The notes beneath the pieces were generated by a model, which worked only from the letters and a program-made list of their open reading frames with translations, did not search any database and was not told the DNA's origin. The translations under genes and the position numbers were made by a program. Source: JANQNX01 sp965601665 (GTDB lineage Bacteria; Pseudomonadota; Gammaproteobacteria; Eutrophobiales; Eutrophobiaceae). Taken from it: a DNA stretch of 64,000 bases. Shown here one piece after another: positions 15,971 through 23,267 of the stretch. The DNA is taken from assembly GCA_965601665.1 (NCBI GenBank), contig OZ271833.1, positions 496,001 to 560,000 on the forward strand. Direction: 5' to 3'. Within the stretch, counting starts at the first letter, position 1. Each line of letters begins with the position of its first letter.

Positions 15971-16978
15971 TTAATACTGACGCTCTACTGAAAAACGAGC
16001 CAGGGCATAAAGTGCATCAAGGTACTGTGACTGCGGCAAATTCTCCAAAGCCTTGGTGGCTAGTTCCGCTTCCTCGTTGGCAATTCCTGCGGCGTAGTCC
16101 AGGGCGCCGGTGGATTCAATTGCCGCTTTAATACGAGCAATATTCTCTAGCCCACCATGCTCAATTGCTTCCTTGATGATGTCCGACTGATCGGAAGTGC
16201 CGTTCCACATTGCGTAAAGTAAAGGCAGCGTCGGTTTACCTTCACTCAGGTCATCACCAATATTTTTACCAAGCTCATCACTGGATGAGCTATAGTCAAG
16301 TACGTCATCAATTAACTGGAAAGCAGTGCCAAGATGTCGTCCGTAAGCAGCCATGGCCGCTTCTTCTTCAGCGCTCCTGTCCGAAATGACTGCACCCAGC
16401 TGGGCGGCCGCTTCAAACAGCTTGGCGGTCTTGTTCCTGATAACCGCGAGATATCGTTCTTTTGTCGTTTCGGGATCATGGCGATTGATTAATTGCTGCA
16501 CTTCCCCCTCGGCGATGGTATTCGTTGCGTCTGACAGGATTGCCATGACCCGCATGGAGTCAATACCCACCATCATCTGGAAAGCACGCGAATAAACGAA
16601 ATCACCAACCAGGACACTGGCTTCATTGCCCCAGCGCTGGTTGGCCGTCGCCTTGCCCCGGCGCAGTAGCGACGCATCGACAACGTCGTCATGTAACAGC
16701 GTTGCCGTGTGGATAAATTCAATGATGGCTGCCAATGGGTACTGTTTATCACTCTTGTGCCCAAAAACGCTGGCAGATAGAAGAACCAGGGCAGGTCTTA
16801 GCCGCTTTCCACCGCTATTAATAATGTAATGGCCGAGTTGGGCTATCAATTCCACATCCGAATACAGACTTTTCTCGATCAGGTCATTAACCCGGTTCAT
16901 ATCGTCTGCAATCAGGGCACGAATCTCGTCAATCCCAATTGTTATGGTCTGCTTGGCAGTTGCCTCGTCCTGGTACAC
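15971..16978 (-). CDS. ispB: Octaprenyl-diphosphate synthase
   Basis: 335 residues (E. coli IspB 323). Trans-prenyltransferase that builds the ubiquinone/menaquinone side chain from farnesyl and isopentenyl diphosphate. First Asp-rich motif 'LLHDDVVDASLLRRG', second 'LIDDVLDY', plus 'GGKRLRPALVLL'. GTG start; the homologous region begins around residue 13, so a later start is possible. Divergent from rplU, the standard gammaproteobacterial arrangement. A soluble or membrane-peripheral dimer is expected. Confidence 0.95.
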   Translation of the reverse strand: MYQDEATAKQTITIGIDEIRALIADDMNRVNDLIEKSLYSDVELIAQLGHYIINSGGKRLRPALVLLSASVFGHKSDKQYPLAAIIEFIHTATLLHDDVVDASLLRRGKATANQRWGNEASVLVGDFVYSRAFQMMVGIDSMRVMAILSDATNTIAEGEVQQLINRHDPETTKERYLAVIRNKTAKLFEAAAQLGAVISDRSAEEEAAMAAYGRHLGTAFQLIDDVLDYSSSSDELGKNIGDDLSEGKPTLPLLYAMWNGTSDQSDIIKEAIEHGGLENIARIKAAIESTGALDYAAGIANEEAELATKALENLPQSQYLDALYALARFSVERQY

Positions 16979-17083
16979 GGTAATGCTTTCAGCCTATGTT
17001 ATTGATTTTCAATGTAAATCAGCCTGAGATATAGCATGTGACTGATATTCCTCTGCGAATTCGATAATTTTATCATTCTTGGC

Positions 17084-17112
17084 TTGTCACCACCTGCTGA
17101 ATTTCTTAGAAT
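17084..17112 (+). promoter_or_regulatory. Sigma-70 promoter of rplU-rpmA
   Basis: TTGTCA, 17-bp spacer, TAGAAT, ending 51 bp before the rplU ATG. Placement in the ispB-rplU divergent region fits. Confidence 0.6.
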
Positions 17113-17163
17113 CTGCCCCCTTTATAACCCTGCACGGGTCGTGCAAGTAACGGAGAAACAACG

Positions 17164-17478
17164 ATGTACGCGGTAATCAAGTCCGGTGGCAAGCAGTATA
17201 AGGTAGAACAGGGCGATAAGCTAAAAGTCGAAAAGCTTGCTTCTGATGAAGGTGACAGTGTCGAAATTTCAGAGGTGTTGATGATCGCTGATGGCGAAAA
17301 TGTAACTGTCGGTACTCCTTACGTAGATGGTGCCAAGGTTACTGCCAAGGTTGAAAGTCACGGTCGTGGACCAAAAATCAAGATTGTAAAATTCCGTCGT
17401 CGCAAGCACCATCGTAAACAGATGGGTCATCGACAGGGCTATACAGAATTATCTATTACCAACATTGCAGCGAAGTAA
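17164..17478 (+). CDS. rplU: 50S ribosomal protein L21
   Basis: 104 residues, full length. Begins 'MYAVIKSGGKQYKVEQGDKL' and carries the typical C-terminal basic stretch 'KFRRRKHHRKQMGHRQGYT', which contacts 23S rRNA. Ribosome-binding site ACGGAG. First gene of rplU-rpmA, 21 bp ahead of rpmA. Confidence 0.98.
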   Translation: MYAVIKSGGKQYKVEQGDKLKVEKLASDEGDSVEISEVLMIADGENVTVGTPYVDGAKVTAKVESHGRGPKIKIVKFRRRKHHRKQMGHRQGYTELSITNIAAK

Positions 17479-17499
17479 GCATTAAACCGGAGTAAACAG

Positions 17500-17757
17500 A
17501 TGGCACATAAGAAAGCAGGCGGTAGTACACGAAATGGCCGTGATTCAGAATCGAAACGCCTTGGCGTGAAAAAATACGGTGGCGAATCTGTTCAGGCTGG
17601 CAACATTATTATTCGTCAGCGTGGCACCAGGTATCATGCCGGCGTGAACACCGGTCTTGGTCATGACCACACCATATTTGCGACTGCCGAAGGCAAGGTT
17701 GAATTCAACCAGCGTGGCCCGAAAAACCGCACCTTTGTGGACGTGGTCGCGGGTTAG
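17500..17757 (+). CDS. rpmA: 50S ribosomal protein L27
   Basis: 85 residues. 'MAHKKAGGSTRNGRDSESKR' is the classic N-terminus that reaches the peptidyl-transferase centre. No cleavable N-terminal extension of the Firmicutes type. Preceded by CCGGAG. Followed by a strong terminator. Confidence 0.98.
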   Translation: MAHKKAGGSTRNGRDSESKRLGVKKYGGESVQAGNIIIRQRGTRYHAGVNTGLGHDHTIFATAEGKVEFNQRGPKNRTFVDVVAG

Positions 17758-17776
17758 TCTAAATTGATAAGCACTT

Positions 17777-17806
17777 AAAAAACCCCGCCGATGGCGGGGT
17801 TTTTTA
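17777..17806 (+). terminator. Rho-independent terminator after rpmA
   Basis: CCCCGCC-GAT-GGCGGGG stem, extended by A/T pairs and followed by a run of six T. Separates rplU-rpmA from obgE. Confidence 0.9.
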
Positions 17807-18014
17807 TTTCCGGTGATATAAAGTAAATAATAAGCACATTTGTAACCAGGCAGTTTGTATTTACAACGAAGTATCAGGTTACGAGCAACAAAAACCAACA
17901 TTATTCTCGTAGTACGAGGCACGCGTTTTTTGAGGAACGGAATTTATATACAAATAAATGAGTACCCCAGAAAGACAAGTAACGAAGTAATTCGGGAATA
18001 CGGGAAGCGTTTTT

Positions 18015-19034
18015 ATGAAGTTTGTGGACCATGCAACAATTAGAGTCGAAGCCGGCAAAGGTGGTGACGGTTGCCTGAGTTTTCGCCGTGAAAAATACAT
18101 TGCCAAAGGTGGTCCGGATGGCGGTGATGGTGGCGATGGTGGCAGTGTCTACCTGGCAGTTGATGAAGGACTTAATACGCTCGTTGATTTCCGACACTTG
18201 CGCCTGTTTAGGGCCAAAAACGGTCAACCCGGTATGGGCAGGGATCGCATTGGCAAAAGTGCTGATGACCTCGTCATCAATGTTCCCTCCGGCACACTGG
18301 TTTTTGATGATGATACGGATGAACTCATTGGCGATCTGGTTAGTAAGGATGACACATTACTGGTGGCACAGGGCGGTTTTCATGGTTTGGGTAATGCGCG
18401 TTTCAAGAGCAGCGTTAATCGTGCCCCGAGAAAAACCACGCCAGGGTCGCCTGGTGAAGAGCGAAACCTCCGGCTTGAATTGCAAGTTCTGGCAGATGTC
18501 GGACTGCTGGGTTTACCGAATGCAGGTAAATCGAGTTTCATTCGCGCCGTTTCTGCTGCGACGCCAAAGGTAGCTGATTACCCCTTCACGACCATGTATC
18601 CCAGTCTCGGTGTTGTGCGTATCGATGCCAATAAGAGTTTTGTCGTCGCCGATATACCCGGGCTGATTGAAGGGGCGTCGGATGGTGCGGGATTGGGCAT
18701 TGCTTTTTTGAGGCACCTGCGCAGGACAAACCTGCTGTTACATATTGTCGATGCCAGCCTGGATCCTGAAGACGTAATCAACAATATCAACGTCATAGTG
18801 GAAGAACTGAAACAGTTTGATGAAGCACTTTATACTAAACCCCGTTGGTTGGTCTTGAACAAGTGTGATGTCCTTCCAGAAGAATTAATTGATGAACTGG
18901 AAGAAGAAATAAGGTCCTCAATCGACCGAAATAGCGTCATTCACAGGATATCTGCCATTACCCGAACAGGCTGTCCGGAGTTAACGTATGCCATTCATGG
19001 CTGGATTGAATCACAGGAACAGGAAAGTGAGTAG
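18015..19034 (+). CDS. obgE: GTPase ObgE/CgtA, ribosome assembly and stress control
   Basis: 339 residues. Glycine-rich Obg fold (1-158; 'GGPDGGDGGDGGSVYL'), then a GTPase domain with P-loop 'GLPNAGKSSFI', switch 'DYPFTTMYPSLG', G3 'DIPGLIEGA' and G4 'NKCD'. The C-terminal extension of E. coli Obg is short here, as in many species. A large-subunit assembly factor that also responds to (p)ppGpp. Its end overlaps proB. Confidence 0.97.
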   Translation: MKFVDHATIRVEAGKGGDGCLSFRREKYIAKGGPDGGDGGDGGSVYLAVDEGLNTLVDFRHLRLFRAKNGQPGMGRDRIGKSADDLVINVPSGTLVFDDDTDELIGDLVSKDDTLLVAQGGFHGLGNARFKSSVNRAPRKTTPGSPGEERNLRLELQVLADVGLLGLPNAGKSSFIRAVSAATPKVADYPFTTMYPSLGVVRIDANKSFVVADIPGLIEGASDGAGLGIAFLRHLRRTNLLLHIVDASLDPEDVINNINVIVEELKQFDEALYTKPRWLVLNKCDVLPEELIDELEEEIRSSIDRNSVIHRISAITRTGCPELTYAIHGWIESQEQESE

Positions 19035-20151
19035 TAATAGAGAAAAACTGAAGCAATCAAAACGGTGGGTAGTGAAGCTTGGCAGCGCGCTACTGACTGA
19101 CAAGGGCTGTGGTTTAAAGCATGAACGACTGGATAGCTGGATTGCGCAAATCGCAGCACTGGATAAGCAGGGCATAGAAGTCGTGATTGTTTCATCCGGA
19201 GCCGTAGCAGAAGGGATCACGCGCCTGGGCTGGAAACAGAGACCGACCCAGGTACACCAGTTACAGGCTGCGGCGGCAGTAGGTCAAATGGGACTGATAC
19301 AGGCCTATGAGTTCGGTTTTCAAAAATATGGTATGCATACGGCGCAGATATTGTTGACCCATGAGGATGTGGCCAATCGCGAACGCTATCTGAATGCGCG
19401 TACCAGTATTAATACACTGATTAGTCTTGGTGTTATTCCTATCATTAATGAAAATGATAGTGTCGCGACGGATGAAATTCGTTTTGGCGATAATGATACG
19501 CTGGCAGGCATGGTTGCGAACCTGATCGAGGCTGACGTGCTGGTGTTGCTAACGGATCAGAATGGATTGTACACGGCCGATCCGTCTAAGGATAAGAATG
19601 CCGCGCTTTTGCATGAAGTGAGTGTAGATGATGCCGAACTTGATAACTATGCCGGTGAAGGCGGTGTACTCGGTCGCGGGGGCATGCGTACCAAAATCAA
19701 GGCTGCCCGTATCGCCGCGCATTCAGGCACGCAAACGCTCATCGCTTCAGGAAATGAGGCGGATGTCATGCTGCGAATTGCCGCAGCCGAAACGATTGGA
19801 ACGTTATTTGTTGGTAACGAGGTCACGGTCAATGCACGCCGACTCTGGCTGGCCGGACAGGGTAAGATGAAAGGTTCTGTGTCGGTAGATGACGGGGCAG
19901 TGAGAGCGTTAACAGAAAATAACAAGAGCTTGTTACCCGTGGGAATCAGGCAGGTTAATGGCGAATTTAACCGGGGCGAAGTGATTGCCTGCCTTGATAT
20001 GAACGGTAAGGAGATAGCGCGCGGTCTGACTAACTACAATTCAAGCCAGGCAAAAACCATCATGGGGAAAACCAGCCAGGAGATCCTGGATTTACTCGGT
20101 AGCCTGGATGAAGATGAATTTATTCATCGTGATAATTTGTTGGTGAATTGA
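19027..20151 (+). CDS. proB: Glutamate 5-kinase
   Basis: Catalyses the first step of proline synthesis (glutamate to glutamyl-5-phosphate). I chose the GTG at 19027, which overlaps the obgE stop and has AGGAACAGGAAA upstream; an ATG at 18988 would add 13 residues antecedent to the conserved start 'RWVVKLGSALLT'. Amino-acid-kinase domain to ~255 ('VIVSSGAVAEG', 'INENDSVATDEIRFGDND', 'GRGGMRTKIKAARIA'), then a PUA domain (~275-360). 374 residues, close to the E. coli enzyme. proA is not in the window. Confidence 0.95.
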   Translation: MSSNREKLKQSKRWVVKLGSALLTDKGCGLKHERLDSWIAQIAALDKQGIEVVIVSSGAVAEGITRLGWKQRPTQVHQLQAAAAVGQMGLIQAYEFGFQKYGMHTAQILLTHEDVANRERYLNARTSINTLISLGVIPIINENDSVATDEIRFGDNDTLAGMVANLIEADVLVLLTDQNGLYTADPSKDKNAALLHEVSVDDAELDNYAGEGGVLGRGGMRTKIKAARIAAHSGTQTLIASGNEADVMLRIAAAETIGTLFVGNEVTVNARRLWLAGQGKMKGSVSVDDGAVRALTENNKSLLPVGIRQVNGEFNRGEVIACLDMNGKEIARGLTNYNSSQAKTIMGKTSQEILDLLGSLDEDEFIHRDNLLVN

Positions 20152-20176
20152 TCGTCGCTCCGGGTTTGCTCGGCTC

Positions 20177-20257
20177 CTGCATCCATGCAGTCGTGTCCTC
20201 TCGCGACATACACTCCATCCATGGAGATTCTCCGGTTTTTTGCTCCTGCAAAACCGG
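20177..20257. repeat. Cluster of short palindromes downstream of proB
   Basis: Three hairpin-forming units in tandem: CTGCATCCATGCAG (20177-20190), CTCCATCCATGGAG (20213-20226), and CCGGTTTT/AAAACCGG (20232-20239 with 20250-20257). The first two share the design NNNCAT-CC-ATGNNN. It resembles degenerate extragenic palindromic elements; I know of no exact match. Confidence 0.6.
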
Positions 20258-20283
20258 GATACATTATGTCCGTGTAAATAAAA

Positions 20284-20303
20284 AAACCGGCGAATGCCGG
20301 TTT
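20284..20303 (-). terminator. Rho-independent terminator of rpsT
   Basis: AAACCGGC/GCCGGTTT stem with a four-base loop, followed on the minus strand by a T-run, 8 bp beyond the rpsT stop codon. Confidence 0.85.
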
Positions 20304-20311
20304 GTTTAAAA

Positions 20312-20572
20312 TTAGAGTGCCTTGAGATGGCTGTTCAGTCTTGATTTATGACGTGCAGCCTTATTCTTGTGAATAATGCCCTTGCTAGCCATTGCATCAA
20401 TTACAGGCACGGCTGCCTGGTATGCGGTCTGCGCTGCTTCCTTGTCGTTGGCCGCGATGGCATTGACGACTTTCTTGATATGGGTGCGCAGATAAGAGCG
20501 CTGGCTGGCGTTATGGGAACGCAGTTTTACAGCCTGTCTCGCGCGTTTCTTTGCTGATGCAATATTTGCCAC
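20312..20572 (-). CDS. rpsT: 30S ribosomal protein S20
   Basis: 86 residues, very basic and helical, starting 'MANIASAKKRARQAVKLRSH'. Binds 16S rRNA early in 30S assembly. Preceded by AGGAG. Divergent from murJ, as in many gammaproteobacteria. Confidence 0.98.
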   Translation of the reverse strand: MANIASAKKRARQAVKLRSHNASQRSYLRTHIKKVVNAIAANDKEAAQTAYQAAVPVIDAMASKGIIHKNKAARHKSRLNSHLKAL

Positions 20573-20730
20573 ACTAAACTCCTGATTTCGTTCTTGAAAG
20601 GCGCGGTATGATGCGGATATTGCTGCGATTTGTCAATGCTTTCGAAAGACTGTGGTATGCTAGCTCAGAGGTCGATAATCGCAATATAAAACAATGGGAT
20701 AGCGGCTAAAGCTTGACTTAAAATGAACGC

Positions 20731-22290
20731 ATGCTGGAGACTGCGAAAGCAAAAATGTTGAAATCCACTATTACCGTAGGGGGCATGACCTCGATCTCGC
20801 GTGTATTCGGTCTGATCCGTGACATCGTCATTGCCCGTCTGTTCGGCGCCGGGCTGGGGGTGGATGTTTTTATCGTTGCCTTCCGTATCCCCAATTTTCT
20901 ACGCAGGTTGTTTGCCGAGGGCGGCTTTCAGCAGGCCTTTGTGCCGGTGCTGGCCGAATACAAGGAGCAGCGTAGCGAAGAGCAGGTAAAGGCGCTGATA
21001 GACCAGACAGCCGCAACTCTGGGCCTCGTGTTGTTTGTCGTTTCCGCTGTTGGTGTCGCCATCAGTCCGGTGCTGATTTCAATATTCGCTCCGGGTTTTA
21101 TCGGTGACAACGCCAAGCACGCACTGGCCAGTGACATGCTGCGTATTACCTTTCCCTATATCCTGTTTATCTCGCTGACGGCATTTGCTGGCAGTATTTT
21201 GAATACCTATAAGCAATTCGCGGTGCCGGCATTTACACCCGTTATTCTCAATCTGTCATTGATTGGCTGTGCTATTTTTTTATCACCACAAATGAGTGAA
21301 CCGGTTACCGCGCTGGCATGGGGCGTGTTCATTGCCGGGATTGCTCAACTACTATTCCAGTTACCGTTCCTGGTAAGGCTCAGGAAATTTCCCGTACCGG
21401 GTTTGAACCGCGACAGGGAAGGCGTGAAGCGCATCTTCAAACTACTAGTACCGGTGCTGTTCGCCGTATCCATTGTGCAGATCAATCTGTTGGTCGATAC
21501 GTTAATTGCGTCTTTCCTGCAGACCGGTAGTATTTCATGGCTATATTTTTCTGACCGCCTGGTAGAGTTTCCCCTTGGGGTGTTTGGTATAGCCCTGGCC
21601 ACGGTCATCTTGCCCAACCTGTCAGAAAAACATGCGCAGGGTTCCAGCCATGGATTTTCCAACATGCTGGATTGGGCATTGCGCTGGGTATTCCTCATCG
21701 CCTTGCCGGCTGCCGTAGGGCTGGCCGTTTTAGCGGGGCCTTTACTCACGACCCTGTTTCAATACGATGAGTTCATGCCCAATGACGTACTAATGGCAAG
21801 GCAAAGCCTCGTTGCCTACGCGGTTGGGCTTCCCGCGTTCATCTGCATAAAGATTCTTGCCAGTGGCTTCTTCTCACGCCAGGATACAAAAACCCCGGTC
21901 AAGATTGGCGCTATTGCCATGCTGGCCAATATTGTTTTCAATCTGGTATTGGTTTTTCCGTTGGCACACGCAGGGCTGGCACTGGCAACCTCATTATCAG
22001 CGATGCTGCAGGCCTTTCTCCTGTATCGCATTCTCAAACGTGACAAGGTCTACCGCTCAAACCCGGGTTGGATACGTTATCTGGGCAAGGTGCTGACGGG
22101 TGTGATTATTATGGGCGCAGTGGTTTTATATGGTGCCGGCGGGGTTGCCAACTGGTTTGACTACGCCTTGCTGCAACGTATTGGCAACCTTGCGCTATGG
22201 GTTGTCGCGGGCATGTCCATTTATTTTGTGATCATGTTTGCTTTCGGCATCCGTCTTCGTGACATGACAGCACCGACGCGATCGGTATAA
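20731..22290 (+). CDS. murJ: Lipid II flippase MurJ
   Basis: 519 residues, a polytopic MOP-superfamily membrane protein with 13-14 predicted helices, which flips lipid II for peptidoglycan synthesis. Signature N-terminus 'SISRVFGLIRDIVIARLFGAG' and 'RIPNFLRRLFAEGGFQQAFVPV' are unmistakable. An internal ATG at 20755 would give 511 residues, equal to E. coli; no strong ribosome-binding site decides. An extended -10-like TGGTATGCT lies about 80 bp upstream. ribF follows after 20 bp. Confidence 0.97.
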   Translation: MLETAKAKMLKSTITVGGMTSISRVFGLIRDIVIARLFGAGLGVDVFIVAFRIPNFLRRLFAEGGFQQAFVPVLAEYKEQRSEEQVKALIDQTAATLGLVLFVVSAVGVAISPVLISIFAPGFIGDNAKHALASDMLRITFPYILFISLTAFAGSILNTYKQFAVPAFTPVILNLSLIGCAIFLSPQMSEPVTALAWGVFIAGIAQLLFQLPFLVRLRKFPVPGLNRDREGVKRIFKLLVPVLFAVSIVQINLLVDTLIASFLQTGSISWLYFSDRLVEFPLGVFGIALATVILPNLSEKHAQGSSHGFSNMLDWALRWVFLIALPAAVGLAVLAGPLLTTLFQYDEFMPNDVLMARQSLVAYAVGLPAFICIKILASGFFSRQDTKTPVKIGAIAMLANIVFNLVLVFPLAHAGLALATSLSAMLQAFLLYRILKRDKVYRSNPGWIRYLGKVLTGVIIMGAVVLYGAGGVANWFDYALLQRIGNLALWVVAGMSIYFVIMFAFGIRLRDMTAPTRSV

Positions 22291-22310
22291 TTCAGCACTT
22301 TGCCTTGACG

Positions 22311-23261
22311 ATGGAATTCATACGCGGTTTGGTCAATTTACCCGGCAAGCGCCAGCCCTGTGCGGCGACGATCGGTAATTTTGATGGCGTACATCTGGGA
22401 CACCAGGCGGTACTGGATCAGTTAAAAGAATATGCAACCAGCTCGGGCTTGCCGTCGACGGTATTGATTTTTGAACCCCAGCCTATCGAGTTCTTTGCGC
22501 CTGATAGCGCACCATCAAGGTTAACGCGCTTGAGGGAAAAGCTGCAGGAGTTTCAACAGCACGGTGTCGACAGGATAGTGTGCTTGAAGTTTAATCGCGA
22601 GATAGCGAATCTTTCAGTAGATGAATTCGTCCGGCAAATACTTGTCGATGGGCTGCATGTTAAACAGTTGATGATCGGTGATGATTTTCGCTTTGCTAAA
22701 AACCGCGAAGGTGATTTTCATAGTCTGCAGGTGGCCGGGCTAGAACATGGCTTTGATGTGAATATGATGCAGTCTTATAACATAGATAACGAACGCATCA
22801 GCAGTACATTAATAAGGAAGGCGCTGGCCGAAGGCGATATTGAAAAAGCCAATCGTATGCTTGGCCGACCTTATCGCATTAGTGGACGCGTGGTTCATGG
22901 TGACAAACGAGGACGTAAACTGGGGTTTGCAACGGCCAATATTGAGCTCAAGCGTTACCTGTCGCCGGTGTCCGGAATTTTTTCCGGAAGGGTTTTCGGT
23001 GTGGATGAACAGGCGCTTGATGCTGTTATCTATGTAGGTTCGCGTCCCGTATACAAGGGCACCCGGGTAATACTCGAAGTTCACATACTGGATTTTAATA
23101 GTGATATCTATGGCGAACAGATTCAGGTGGAATTCCTGGAAAAGTTACGCGGTGAAGGAAATATAGAGTCTGAAGCAGAACTGATAGAACAGATGCAGAG
23201 AGATATACAAAACGCACGCATAAGTTTAAAGAACAACCCAGTGCAACAAACAATAATTTAA
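22311..23261 (+). CDS. ribF: Bifunctional riboflavin kinase/FAD synthetase
   Basis: 316 residues. ATG at 22311 (a TTG lies 6 bp upstream). N-terminal nucleotidyl-transferase domain with 'TIGNFDGVHLGHQAVL' and 'ERISSTLIRKAL'; C-terminal riboflavin kinase domain with 'GRVVHGDKRGRKLGFATANI'. Makes FMN and FAD. Part of murJ-ribF-ileS-lspA-ispH, with ileS beginning 6 bp downstream. Confidence 0.97.
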   Translation: MEFIRGLVNLPGKRQPCAATIGNFDGVHLGHQAVLDQLKEYATSSGLPSTVLIFEPQPIEFFAPDSAPSRLTRLREKLQEFQQHGVDRIVCLKFNREIANLSVDEFVRQILVDGLHVKQLMIGDDFRFAKNREGDFHSLQVAGLEHGFDVNMMQSYNIDNERISSTLIRKALAEGDIEKANRMLGRPYRISGRVVHGDKRGRKLGFATANIELKRYLSPVSGIFSGRVFGVDEQALDAVIYVGSRPVYKGTRVILEVHILDFNSDIYGEQIQVEFLEKLRGEGNIESEAELIEQMQRDIQNARISLKNNPVQQTII

Positions 23262-23267
23262 AGAAGC

